A stretch of 64,000 bases of DNA from the NCBI GenBank assembly GCA_910575105.1, contig CAJTDK010000002.1, positions 271,988-335,987 of the forward strand, given 5' to 3'. This document shows positions 8,846-16,571 of the stretch, one piece after another. The stretch is from Lachnospiraceae bacterium. GTDB taxonomy: Bacteria > Bacillota > Clostridia > Lachnospirales > Lachnospiraceae. Under the pieces are notes generated by a model. That model was not told the DNA's origin, searched no databases, and saw only the letters and a program-made list of their open reading frames with translations. Position 1 is the stretch's first letter. Each line of letters starts with the position of its first letter. Both the position numbers and the translations under genes were made by a program.

Positions 8846-9902
8846 AGAGCAGTTAAATGAATGGATAGCGGGCATCGCGCCCGCAGATGCGGCCGCTGCC
8901 AGGGCGGCACAGGCCAGATGGGATTCTATCGCCAAGCCCCTGCACAGTCTCGGCAGGCTTGAGGACGCCGTGGTGAAGGTGGCCGGGATCTGCAGGACGG
9001 CGGATGTGCGCACAGAGAAAAAGGCGCTGATTATTATGTGCGCGGACAATGGGGTCGTGGCGGAGGGCGTGACCCAGACCGGACAGGAGGTGACGGCAGT
9101 CGTGGCGGAGAATTTTCTCGACTGCAACAGCAGCGCAGCTATCATGTGCAAGAAGGCGGGGGTAGATCTGTTTCCGGTGGATATCGGGATGGCCCGGGAT
9201 ACGCGGGTACCGGATTATAAGATCGCATACGGCACGAAGAATCTGGCTGCGGAGCCTGCTATGACGAGAGAGGAGGCAGTCCGGGGGATCCTTACGGGGA
9301 TCCGTATCGTGAAAGAGAAAAAGGAAGCCGGCTATGAGATCCTGGCGACCGGGGAGATGGGAATCGGGAATACGACCACCAGCAGCGCGGTGGCGGCAGT
9401 GCTCATAGACCAGCCGACCGAGGTGATGACCGGGCGCGGGGCAGGACTTTCCAGTGATGGCTTAAGGCGTAAAAAAAAGGTCATCAGGGAGGCCGTGGCA
9501 CTTCACCAGCCGGATCGGTCAGATGGGATCGACGTGCTTTCTAAGGTGGGCGGTTTTGACCTGGCAGGGCTTGCGGGTGTATTCTTAGGGGGTGCAATCT
9601 ACCGCGTCCCGGTAGTGATCGACGGCTTCATCTCAGCGGCGGCGGCGCTTGTGGCGGTGAATCTATGCCGGATTTCGGGGGAATATATGCTGGCCTCCCA
9701 TACGTCAAAGGAGCCGGGGATGCGGTTGATCCTGGAAGAGCTGGGGCTTGAGGCATGTCTGGACTGTGAGATGTGTCTGGGGGAAGGAACCGGAGCGGTG
9801 GCATTCCTGCCGGTGCTTGACCTGGCGGTAGAGGTGTATCGGAGGATGAGTACATTTGTGGATAATCAGATTGAAGAATATCAGGAACTGGGGGACGTGT
9901 GA
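8826..9902 (+). CDS. cobT: Nicotinate-nucleotide--dimethylbenzimidazole phosphoribosyltransferase CobT
   Basis: A 358-residue CobT, the normal length, making alpha-ribazole phosphate for the lower ligand. Motifs seen are MCADNGVVAEGVTQTG, ATGEMGIGNTTTSSAVAA, TGRGAGLSSDG and the catalytic C-terminal LGEGTGAV region. The frame is open far upstream inside cbiA; ATG at 8826 is chosen because it gives family length, with ATG at 8802 (8 residues longer) as the alternative. It overlaps the cbiA stop by 20 bp, and its own TGA overlaps the cobU ATG (TGATG). Confidence 0.94.
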   Translation: MGKKELEEQLNEWIAGIAPADAAAARAAQARWDSIAKPLHSLGRLEDAVVKVAGICRTADVRTEKKALIIMCADNGVVAEGVTQTGQEVTAVVAENFLDCNSSAAIMCKKAGVDLFPVDIGMARDTRVPDYKIAYGTKNLAAEPAMTREEAVRGILTGIRIVKEKKEAGYEILATGEMGIGNTTTSSAVAAVLIDQPTEVMTGRGAGLSSDGLRRKKKVIREAVALHQPDRSDGIDVLSKVGGFDLAGLAGVFLGGAIYRVPVVIDGFISAAAALVAVNLCRISGEYMLASHTSKEPGMRLILEELGLEACLDCEMCLGEGTGAVAFLPVLDLAVEVYRRMSTFVDNQIEEYQELGDV

Positions 9903-10441
9903 TGTTTCAGCTTGTGACCGGGGGCAGCGGAAGCGGTAAGTCTGCTTATGCGGAGGAGCTTCTTACAGTGCCAGTACGGCTCAGTGATACGTCAGTCTTG
10001 CCGCATATATATCTTGCCACGATGAAGCCTTATGGAAAGGAGACTCTTGAGAAGATCAGGCGTCACAGGAGGCTCAGGGCCGGGAAGGGATTTGTGACCG
10101 TGGAGTGCCCGAAGGGACTGGATGAGGTGGTCCTTTTGGAAAATGACGGTGTCCTGCTGGAGTGTATCGCTAACCTGGCGGCGAATGAGCTTTACCGGGA
10201 GGACGGTTCTTTAAACGGCAGGCAGGAGACGGCGGACCGGATCCTTTCAGGGATTCGAAGCATCAGGAGGCAGACGGGCCATCTGGTGGTGGTGACGAAT
10301 GAGGTGTGCGCAGATACCGGGGATTACAGCAGTGAGACCAGAGAATATATGGCGCTTCTTGGGGCGCTTAACAGGCAGCTTGCCCGGATGGCGGATACCG
10401 TGACAGAGGTCGTGTACGGGATACCCGTTTCGGTAAAGTAA
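9902..10441 (+). CDS. cobU: Adenosylcobinamide kinase / guanylyltransferase CobU
   Basis: A 179-residue CobU that phosphorylates adenosylcobinamide and then attaches GMP. It retains the P-loop GGSGSGKSAYAEE and an RRHRRLR segment at the position of the guanylylated histidine. The usual NEVGxGIVP block is replaced by NEVCADTGDY, which is atypical. ATG at 9902 overlaps the cobT stop; a GTG three bases earlier is less likely. The last codons lie in the first unit of a 40-bp tandem repeat. A second, shorter CobU-like gene follows cobS and keeps the block that is altered here. Confidence 0.9.
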   Translation: MFQLVTGGSGSGKSAYAEELLTVPVRLSDTSVLPHIYLATMKPYGKETLEKIRRHRRLRAGKGFVTVECPKGLDEVVLLENDGVLLECIANLAANELYREDGSLNGRQETADRILSGIRSIRRQTGHLVVVTNEVCADTGDYSSETREYMALLGALNRQLARMADTVTEVVYGIPVSVK

Positions 10442-10518
10442 GATGGAGGAAGCGTACGGGATACCCGTGCCGGTAGAGTAAGATAGAGGAAGCGTGCGGG
10501 ATGCCCGTGCCGGTAAAG
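10414..10518 (+). repeat. 40-bp tandem repeat (about 2.6 copies) across the cobU 3' end
   Basis: Units begin at 10414, 10454 and 10494, an exact 40-bp period, with a few substitutions. Each unit starts with G(T/C)(A/G)CGGGAT(A/G)CCCGT, itself a short inverted repeat (ACGGG/CCCGT), followed by a CGGTA(A/G)AG segment. The first unit encodes the CobU C terminus (YGIPVSVK); the later copies are non-coding and fill the 81-bp space before cobS. This looks like serial duplication of the gene end. Confidence 0.9.
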
Positions 10519-10522
10519 CGTA

Positions 10523-11314
10523 ATGAAAAAGATGTGGAACAGCTTTAAGATCGCCTTTTCAATGTATAGCAGACTTCCTGTTCCGGGAAGTGACTGGACC
10601 CGGGAAAATATGTCGTATGCGATGATTTTTTTTCCGTGGATAGGTGCTGTGATTGGAATAGTCACCTACGGGATATTCTGCTTGCGGGAATGGTGCGCGG
10701 CCTGGGGGACGGGAGTCAGTGAGTTTACGTTCACTGCCCTTATGGTGGCAGCGCCGGTATGGATCACCGGGGGGATTCATATGGACGGCTTTCTGGATAC
10801 GCAGGATGCTCTGGGCTCCTGCCAGACGAAGGAACGGCGCCTCAAGATACTGAAGGATCCCCATGCCGGAGCATTCGCCATTCTTTCCTGTGCACTGTAT
10901 TTTTTATGCTATGCAGGAATCTATGCTTCGCTGACCATGGACAGCGTCAGAGTGGCCGCTCTAGGATTTCTGCTGTCAAGAAGCCTTAGCGGGCTGTCTG
11001 TCGTTACCTTTCCGCAGGCCAGGGGCAGCGGGCTTGCGTCCACATTTGCAGAAAATGCGGAAAAGAGGACAGTAAGGGCCGTTCTGGTCTGCTATGTGCT
11101 TATCTTTGGCGCGGCTATGGTCTTTGCGGGGAAGGGCGCGGGAGGTGCGGCGGTTTTGGCAGCGTGTGCCGTATTCTTCTGTTATTACCGGATGGCGGTG
11201 AAGAATTTCGGAGGGATTACCGGGGATCTGGCAGGATATTTCCTGCAGATGTGCGAGATCTGGATGGCGGCGGCAGCAGTGGGATGGGACATTGCGGAGA
11301 AAAATATATTGTGA
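10523..11314 (+). CDS. cobS: Adenosylcobinamide-GDP ribazoletransferase (cobalamin synthase) CobS
   Basis: A 263-residue integral membrane enzyme joining adenosylcobinamide-GDP to alpha-ribazole (phosphate). The N-terminal SRLPVPG motif, the GGIHMDGFLDTQDAL and KILKDPHAGAF blocks carry the conserved acidic metal-binding residues (DGFxD, DPHxG), and NFGGITGDL is the C-terminal conserved segment. Several hydrophobic spans are visible, for example around YAMIFFPWIGAVIGI. The ATG lies just after the repeat array; no strong Shine-Dalgarno is seen, so coupling to cobU is doubtful. Confidence 0.95.
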   Translation: MKKMWNSFKIAFSMYSRLPVPGSDWTRENMSYAMIFFPWIGAVIGIVTYGIFCLREWCAAWGTGVSEFTFTALMVAAPVWITGGIHMDGFLDTQDALGSCQTKERRLKILKDPHAGAFAILSCALYFLCYAGIYASLTMDSVRVAALGFLLSRSLSGLSVVTFPQARGSGLASTFAENAEKRTVRAVLVCYVLIFGAAMVFAGKGAGGAAVLAACAVFFCYYRMAVKNFGGITGDLAGYFLQMCEIWMAAAAVGWDIAEKNIL

Positions 11315-11331
11315 TAGGATGGGATTAAGTA

Positions 11332-11706
11332 ATGATTATGGTTATCGGCGGCGCCCACCAGGGGAAGCTTGCGTACGCGCGGCGGCTGTGGCCGGATATT
11401 GCGTGGGCCGGCGGCAGGACGTGCGGGGAAGAGGAGATCTTCCGCTGTGGGGGAATATATGGCTTTCATGAATATATTGCCGGGCGGATGAGGGATGGTG
11501 CGGATCTGTCCGTGCTTCCCGGGAAGCTTTGGGCGGAAAATCCGGGCATCGTGATCGTGACGGACGAGATCGGCTGCGGGATCGTGCCGGCTGAGCGCCA
11601 TCTCAGAGAGTACCGGGAGCTGACCGGGCGGATCTGTACAGAACTTGCGGCGGTGTCGGCGGAAGTGCACCGGGTGCTCTGCGGTATCGGGACAAGGATT
11701 AAGTAA
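11332..11706 (+). CDS. Short CobU-like protein with degenerate P-loop
   Basis: A 124-residue protein that aligns by eye to the beginning and the C-terminal half of CobU. The P-loop is degenerate (GGAHQGKLAYA: the residue after the lysine is Leu, not Ser/Thr) and the guanylylated-histidine region is missing. It keeps DEIGCGIVP, the block matching CobU NEVGxGIVP, and the family ending CGIGTRIK. Normal CobU is about 180 residues. It lies between cobS and cobC. It may be a regulatory or structural subunit of CobU, or a decaying duplicate; catalytic kinase activity alone is unlikely. Confidence 0.8.
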   Translation: MIMVIGGAHQGKLAYARRLWPDIAWAGGRTCGEEEIFRCGGIYGFHEYIAGRMRDGADLSVLPGKLWAENPGIVIVTDEIGCGIVPAERHLREYRELTGRICTELAAVSAEVHRVLCGIGTRIK

Positions 11707-11780
11707 TGCGCGGGATCAGGTGATGCGTGAGATTAAGTGATTCGTGGGATCAGGTAATGTGTGAGCTCAGGTGATGAAAT
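11696..11780 (+). repeat. 17-bp tandem repeat, five units, at the end of the CobU-like gene
   Basis: Units start at 11696, 11713, 11730, 11747 and 11764, exact 17-bp spacing, consensus (G/A)GATYARGTRATGYGTG. The first unit contains the last codons and stop of the CobU-like gene; the rest form the spacer before cobC, and a further decayed tail (GGTGAT, GATCAG words) continues to about 11830. No spacers of equal length occur, so this is not a CRISPR. Confidence 0.88.
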
Positions 11781-11837
11781 CAGGGGGCAGGATAAAGAGA
11801 TAGATGATCAGATGATCAGTGAGGTGAGGGTATAGGG

Positions 11838-12569
11838 ATGAAGATATATTTGATCAGGCATTCGCTGACGGCGGGGAATCTGGAAAGGCGGTATATCGGC
11901 AGGACTGACGAAGAGCTGTGCCGGGAAGGGCGCGCGCTTCTTGACCAGCGGATGAAACGGGGAGTATACCCTGCGGCAGACCGGATCTTTACCAGCCCGA
12001 TGAAGCGGTGCGTACAGACGGCACAGATCATTTATCCGGGCCGGGAGCTGGCAGTGATCGATGCCCTGGCGGAATGTGATTTCGGAAGATTTGAGAATAA
12101 GAATTACGAAGAGCTTAAAGATCGGCCGGAGTATCAAAGATGGCTGGAGGGCTGCGGGACCTTAGGCTTCCCGGGCGGGGAGAGTAAGGACGGCTTTGCG
12201 GCAAGGATCCTTGAAGGCTTTGCAAAGGCGCTTAAGCTGTGCGGTTACCAAAGAACAGAGCCAGACGCCGGATGCGGGGCAGAGGATAGGGGAAATGAAC
12301 CGGAGGTTACTTCGGCCGCGTTTGTGGTGCACGGCGGGACAATCATGAGTATTATGGAAAAATACGCTTTCCCTAAGGGAGAGTACTATGATTTTCAGAT
12401 AGGAAACGGAGAGGGATATGAACTTATTCTTGCGGATGTGCCTGCCTCTGGCGGCGGGCTTTATCCTGGATCTTATGTTTGGGGATCCGGTGTGGCTTTA
12501 CCATCCGGTGCGGATGATGGGACTTTTGGCCACATGGCTGGAAAAAATTATAAGACGCTTCCTTCCTGA
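11838..12569 (+). CDS. cobC: Alpha-ribazole phosphatase-like histidine phosphatase CobC
   Basis: A histidine phosphatase of the phosphoglycerate mutase superfamily, expected to dephosphorylate alpha-ribazole-5'-phosphate. The N terminus IYLIRHSLTAGN contains the catalytic RH motif, followed by FTSPMKRCVQTA, the acidic ECDFGRFENK block, and the second histidine in VVHGGTIMSIMEKY. It is 243 residues. The last 50 codons, after the family-typical GEGYELIL, overlap cbiB in another frame and look like read-through beyond the ancestral end. The ATG at 11838 follows GGTGAGGG. Confidence 0.88.
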   Translation: MKIYLIRHSLTAGNLERRYIGRTDEELCREGRALLDQRMKRGVYPAADRIFTSPMKRCVQTAQIIYPGRELAVIDALAECDFGRFENKNYEELKDRPEYQRWLEGCGTLGFPGGESKDGFAARILEGFAKALKLCGYQRTEPDAGCGAEDRGNEPEVTSAAFVVHGGTIMSIMEKYAFPKGEYYDFQIGNGEGYELILADVPASGGGLYPGSYVWGSGVALPSGADDGTFGHMAGKNYKTLPS

Positions 12570-13404
12570 GACGAAGATGGCGGATCGGATCGGGGGCTTT
12601 TTTCTGGCGGCGGCTGTAGTAGCGGCCAGCGTGCTTGTCCCTTTCGGTATTCTTCGCTTTGCCTATGATAAAAGCTTCTTTTTCGGGCTTTCGCTGGAAA
12701 GCTTTATGTGCTATCAGATCCTTGCCGTGAAGTCCTTAAAGGACGAGAGCGGGCGCGTATATCAGGCGCTGAAGGAACAGGGGCTTTCTGCGGGGCGGGC
12801 CGCCGTGTCCAGGATCGTCGGCAGGGATACGCAGAACCTGACGGAGGACGGGGTGATAAAGGCCGCGGTCGAGACGGTGGCGGAGAACACATCGGACGGG
12901 GTGATCGCCCCCATGTTCTACCTGGCGGTCGGCGGCGCGGCAGCCGGATTTGCCTATAAGGCTGTCAATACGATGGATTCTATGATAGGATATAAAAATG
13001 AACGGTATCTTTACTTTGGCACGGCTGCGGCACGGCTGGATGATCTTGTGAACCTGATTCCGGCGCGGCTTTCGGCGCGGCTTATGATACTGGCGGCTTT
13101 TTTTTGCGGAATGGACGCAAAGAACGCTGCGTTTATCTATGAGCGCGACCGGTTTAACCACAAGAGCCCGAATGCGGCGCAGACGGAGGCGGTGATGGCA
13201 GGAGCGCTGGGCGTGCAGCTTGCGGGGGATGCATGGTATTTCGGGAAACGGCATGAGAAGCCGGTCATCGGTGATAAGCTTCGAAAAATCGAGGCAGAGG
13301 ATATCCGGAGAGCGCACCGCCTGCTGTACGGGACGGCGGTGCTTGGGGTGATCGTCTTGCTGCTTTTGAGGGCAGCGCTTGGGGTGCTCTTATGCTGTTT
13401 TTGA
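12418..13404 (+). CDS. cbiB: Adenosylcobinamide-phosphate synthase CbiB
   Basis: A 328-residue membrane protein attaching the aminopropanol arm to adenosylcobyric acid. LDLMFGDPVWLYHPVRMMG at residues about 17-35 is the CbiB signature, followed by SRIVGRDTQNL, AVETVAENTSDGVIAPMFY and NTMDSMIGYKNERY. This N-terminal block requires the ATG at 12418 (GGAGAGGG ends 2 bp upstream, GGAG core 6 bp), which places the start 152 bp inside cobC. The C terminus runs into a 35-bp tandem repeat, so the tail LGVLLCCF may be shifted from the ancestral end. Confidence 0.94.
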   Translation: MNLFLRMCLPLAAGFILDLMFGDPVWLYHPVRMMGLLATWLEKIIRRFLPETKMADRIGGFFLAAAVVAASVLVPFGILRFAYDKSFFFGLSLESFMCYQILAVKSLKDESGRVYQALKEQGLSAGRAAVSRIVGRDTQNLTEDGVIKAAVETVAENTSDGVIAPMFYLAVGGAAAGFAYKAVNTMDSMIGYKNERYLYFGTAAARLDDLVNLIPARLSARLMILAAFFCGMDAKNAAFIYERDRFNHKSPNAAQTEAVMAGALGVQLAGDAWYFGKRHEKPVIGDKLRKIEAEDIRRAHRLLYGTAVLGVIVLLLLRAALGVLLCCF

Positions 13405-13442
13405 GGGCAGCGTTTGGAGTGGCCTTTTGCTGTTTTTGAGGA
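13359..13442 (+). repeat. 35-bp tandem repeat (about 2.4 copies) at the cbiB 3' end
   Basis: Units start at 13359, 13394 and 13429 (GCTGYTTTTGAGG...). The first unit and part of the second are coding; because 35 is not a multiple of three, the second unit supplies the cbiB stop codon in a different frame. It resembles the repeat arrays at the ends of cobU and the CobU-like gene. Confidence 0.85.
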
Positions 13443-13544
13443 AATTGCGGCGGCCTTTGCCGGAAGGAGTGTGCCAGGCAGTAAAGGGAAGACGGGTAAG
13501 GTAATCATGAATGGTATGTTAAGGAAGAAAAAGGGGGAAATCCG

Positions 13545-14696
13545 ATGAATCAGACGATTTACTTTGACAACGGGAGCACGTCGTGGCCGAAGGCGCCGGG
13601 GGTGGCGGGGGCGATGGCGGAGCTTTTGGAAAACGGGGCGTTTAACATTAACCGGGGAAATTACGCCGGGGCTTATGAGGTGGAAAGCCTTGTGCTAGAT
13701 ACAAGGGAACAGCTCGCCAGGCTTTTTGGCGCCGGGGATTCCCGGTATGTGATCTTCACTCCAGGAGTCACCTATTCGCTGAATTATTTCCTGAAGGGCT
13801 TTCTGAAGCCAGGCGACCATGTGCTGGTCAGCGGCCTGGAGCACAATGCGGTCATGCGTCCTTTAGCGCAGATGAGAAAATGGGGTGTTTTCTATGATGT
13901 GGTCCCGGTGGATGGGGAAGGGAACCTGGACGCGGACAGGCTGGAGGCGATGATCCGGCCGGATACGAAGGCGGCTGTCATGACCCATGCCTCCAATGTA
14001 TGCGGGACGGTGGTGCCTATCCGCAGGATCGGTGAGATCTGTAAGAGAAGAGGGCTGTTCTTCGCGGTGGATACGGCTCAGAGTGCGGGATCGCTGCCGG
14101 TGGATATGAAGGAGTGCGGCATTGATTTTCTTGCATTTACCGGGCATAAAGGACTTCTCGGGCCTCAGGGAATCGGCGGGTTCTTGCTGTCAAAGGAGCT
14201 TGACGGGCAGATGGGAGCCTATATCGCAGGAGGGACGGGCAGCCAGTCGGATTCGCTCCTGCAGCCGGAAAGTCTCCCGGATAAGTACGAGAGCGGGACT
14301 ATGAACCTTCCGGGGATTATAGGCCTCCATGCGGCCCTTGACTATCTGGAAAGGACCGGGATCGGCTCTGTCCATGAAAAGAAGATGAAGCTGACCGCTT
14401 ATTTTCTTGAGAAAATGAAGGAGATCCCGGATGTGTGCATTGTGGGGAGGAAGGATACAACAGACCGGGTAGCGGTGGTGTCCCTGGATTTTCAGAAGGT
14501 GGACAATGCGGTGGCGGCATTTACGCTGGAGCAGGAGTGCGGGATCATGACGCGGGTGGGGCTTCACTGCGCGCCGACGGCACATCAGTCGCTGCATACA
14601 TTTCCGCAGGGCACGGTAAGATTTGCCTTTGGTGCGGAAAATACGAGGGACGAGATCGACCTGTGTATAGAAGGGATCAGGAGGCTTGTGCGATAG
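13545..14696 (+). CDS. Cysteine desulfurase-family (class V aminotransferase) protein
   Basis: A 383-residue PLP enzyme. The N-terminal YFDNGSTSWPKAPGV, NINRGNYAGAY, the PLP-lysine block in FTGHKGLLGPQGIGG, and the C-terminal RVGLHCAPTAHQ with the presumed catalytic cysteine match the TIGR01977-type cysteine desulfurase family rather than housekeeping NifS/IscS. Members release sulfur, or selenium, as enzyme-bound persulfide or perselenide. AAAGGGGG precedes the ATG. It follows cbiB by 140 bp and precedes, after 221 bp with a palindrome and a possible promoter, the double-cubane-type gene cluster. It may serve that cluster. CobD-type decarboxylase was considered and rejected on motifs. Confidence 0.88.
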   Translation: MNQTIYFDNGSTSWPKAPGVAGAMAELLENGAFNINRGNYAGAYEVESLVLDTREQLARLFGAGDSRYVIFTPGVTYSLNYFLKGFLKPGDHVLVSGLEHNAVMRPLAQMRKWGVFYDVVPVDGEGNLDADRLEAMIRPDTKAAVMTHASNVCGTVVPIRRIGEICKRRGLFFAVDTAQSAGSLPVDMKECGIDFLAFTGHKGLLGPQGIGGFLLSKELDGQMGAYIAGGTGSQSDSLLQPESLPDKYESGTMNLPGIIGLHAALDYLERTGIGSVHEKKMKLTAYFLEKMKEIPDVCIVGRKDTTDRVAVVSLDFQKVDNAVAAFTLEQECGIMTRVGLHCAPTAHQSLHTFPQGTVRFAFGAENTRDEIDLCIEGIRRLVR

Positions 14697-14771
14697 ATCC
14701 ATGAATTTGCGTGAAAAGCAGCCTGGGCTCGGGTGCGGACGGCATTTTCTGACGGCCATGGATGCTGACCT

Positions 14772-14786
14772 ATAGATATTATCTAT
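14772..14786. promoter_or_regulatory. ATAG-N7-CTAT palindrome, candidate LysR-type operator
   Basis: ATAG-ATATTAT-CTAT is the core of a perfect 17-nt palindrome (14771-14787, TATAGATA-T-TATCTATA) in the 221-bp space between the desulfurase-like gene and the dehydratase-like gene. It contains a T-N11-A LysR box. A TATAAT sequence is at 14803-14808. The same ATAG-N7-CTAT arrangement recurs before the LysE gene at 18320. Binding by the LysR encoded at 17414 is inferred. Confidence 0.55.
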
Positions 14787-14917
14787 AAACGCGATGATAT
14801 ATTATAATTATTAATCGAAGAAATGTCCTGTTCCCATAGCCTGCGGACATTAAAAATGGTACACTGATTGTAGCTTACGATTAAGAAAAAATGGTTTACT
14901 TAAGGAGGAAATTTGGT

Positions 14918-16192
14918 ATGGCTGACAATCATAAGATGTGGGAAGAACTTGGGATGAACTTGGAGCTGCACGACCAGCTCTGCGAGGTGCTCCCTCAGGC
15001 ATTTGGGGATGTCTTTTTATCACAGGAGAACCGGCCGGAGGGTATGGACTACTATAATATGGTCGTGGCGGATATCCACGGCATCCGCCCGGCGGAGCTG
15101 ATTGAGCATCAGAAAAAGGGCGGCAAGGTGTTTGGTACATTCTGCGTCTATGTTCCGGATGAGGTAATCTTTGCGGCAGACGCGATCGCTACAGGACTTT
15201 GCGGGGGCTCCCAGTTCTGGGTTCCGGGCGGAGAGAAGGTGCTGCCTACGAATACATGTCCGCTGATCAAGGCATCGGTGGGCGCAAGGCTTGACCGGAC
15301 ATGTCCGTTCTTCAGGATCGCTGATATGTACATCGGAGAGACGACCTGCGACGGAAAGAAGAAGGCGTGGGAGATTCTTGCCGAGGATGTGCCGGTTCAT
15401 GTGATGGACCTTCCGCAGATGAAGCGCGCGAAGGATGTAAAGGCATGGGCAGAGGAGATCGCAGCGCTGAAGGAGAAGGTCGAAGAGTTTACCGGTAATA
15501 CGGTGACGGCAGAGAAGTTAGCCGAGAGCATTAAGCTGATCAATGGGAAGAGAAAAGCGCTGGCAAGGCTTTACGACTGCCGCAAGAGCGAGACTCTGCC
15601 GATCAGCGGCACGGACGCCCTTGTGATCTCCCAGATTGCGTTTTACGATGATCCGGCAAGATTTACCCAGATGACCAACAAGCTCTGCGATGAATTAGAG
15701 CAGCGGATCAAGGATGGCGTAAGCGTAGTACCGGCAGGCACAAAGCGGATCATGCTGACCGGAACGCCTCTTGCGATTCCGAACTGGAAGCTGCACAATA
15801 TCGTGGAGACGAGCGGCGCAGTGGTTGTCTGTGAAGAGATGTGCACCGGAACACGCTACTTTGAGAATTATGTGGACGAGAGCAAGGAGACGGTGGAAGA
15901 CCAGATCACCGCGATCGCAGAGCGCTACATGAACATCAACTGTGCATGCTTCACCCCGAACCATGCGAGAATTGACGATATCCTGCGTCTGGCGAAGGAA
16001 TATAAGGTTGACGGAATCATCGACGTGAACCTGAAGTTCTGCAACCTCTACGACACCGAAGGATATTTCATAGAGCGCGCTATGAAAGAGGCCAATATTC
16101 CGGTGCTTGGAATTGAGACGGATTATACAGACAGTGATGCGCAGCAGCTTCGTACGAGGGTCAGCGCATTTGTGGAGATGCTGAATAATTAA
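14918..16192 (+). CDS. 2-hydroxyacyl-CoA dehydratase-family protein, double-cubane cluster protein-like
   Basis: A 424-residue HgdB/BcrC/FldB-superfamily protein encoded alone, without a second dehydratase subunit, like the double-cubane cluster proteins (DCCP) that carry an [Fe8S9] cluster and perform ATP-driven low-potential reductions. Cysteines lie at about residues 76, 95, 114, 129, 144, 305, 309, 342, 344 and 375. Conserved segments are GTFCVYVPDE, TNTCPLIKAS and LKFCNLYD. The ATG at 14918 follows AAGGAGGA by 8 bp; an upstream in-frame start is poorer. The partner activator is two genes downstream. Physiological substrate is unknown; a 2-hydroxyacyl-CoA dehydratase role is less likely without a second subunit. 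Confidence 0.85.
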   Translation: MADNHKMWEELGMNLELHDQLCEVLPQAFGDVFLSQENRPEGMDYYNMVVADIHGIRPAELIEHQKKGGKVFGTFCVYVPDEVIFAADAIATGLCGGSQFWVPGGEKVLPTNTCPLIKASVGARLDRTCPFFRIADMYIGETTCDGKKKAWEILAEDVPVHVMDLPQMKRAKDVKAWAEEIAALKEKVEEFTGNTVTAEKLAESIKLINGKRKALARLYDCRKSETLPISGTDALVISQIAFYDDPARFTQMTNKLCDELEQRIKDGVSVVPAGTKRIMLTGTPLAIPNWKLHNIVETSGAVVVCEEMCTGTRYFENYVDESKETVEDQITAIAERYMNINCACFTPNHARIDDILRLAKEYKVDGIIDVNLKFCNLYDTEGYFIERAMKEANIPVLGIETDYTDSDAQQLRTRVSAFVEMLNN

Positions 16193-16239
16193 AGTGGGCA
16201 GTACTCCGTAAGTATCATGATTAATGGAAGAGGACGGCT

Positions 16240-16500
16240 ATGGAGAACATACAGCATTATGTGTTGTTTCCGAATCACGATAATGGGATGCGTCTTTATA
16301 GGGAATTGAAAAAGCTGGGGGTTTGGGCAGTGATCGCCCCGACCCCCAGAAGTGCGAGTAAATGCTGCGGGATCTCACTTATGATAAACGAGGGGGATAT
16401 AGACGCAGTCCTAAGTTGCGTGGCGGAGCATGGAATAGAGATTTTGAAGATAGCTGCGGTGGAGAAGGACCTGAATCCGCACAGGGACAGGTATTGCTGA
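16240..16500 (+). CDS. DUF3343 protein (putative S/Se carrier-like)
   Basis: An 86-residue DUF3343 protein. The opening HYVLFPNHDNGMRLYRELK and the APTPRSASKCCGISL block are the family signature, with a vicinal Cys-Cys, and the chain ends in a cysteine (RDRYC). The family has been proposed from comparative genomics to carry sulfur or selenium; no function is proven. It lies between the double-cubane-like gene (47 bp after it) and the activator, so it probably acts with them, for example in cluster assembly or repair. AGAGGA lies 6 bp before the ATG. Confidence 0.85.
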   Translation: MENIQHYVLFPNHDNGMRLYRELKKLGVWAVIAPTPRSASKCCGISLMINEGDIDAVLSCVAEHGIEILKIAAVEKDLNPHRDRYC

Positions 16501-16571
16501 GGCTTGGGGCGGTTTGGGCAGCTGTGGCTGCATAATATATGATATAGATCGTGTTGAAAGGGAAATGTAAG

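Noticed and set aside
8255-9151. A 298-codon minus-strand frame
   Set aside because: Opposite cbiA and cobT, Ser/Ala/Leu-rich without motifs; shadow frame.
11696-11780. A CRISPR-like array
   Set aside because: The 17-bp units are contiguous without spacers and no cas genes are near; it is a simple tandem repeat.
13545-14696. Threonine-phosphate decarboxylase (CobD) for the corrinoid operon
   Set aside because: The motifs (NINRGNYAGAY, RVGLHCAPTAHQ) are those of a cysteine desulfurase-type class V enzyme; no CobD, CbiC or cobyric acid synthase is in this window, and they may lie upstream.
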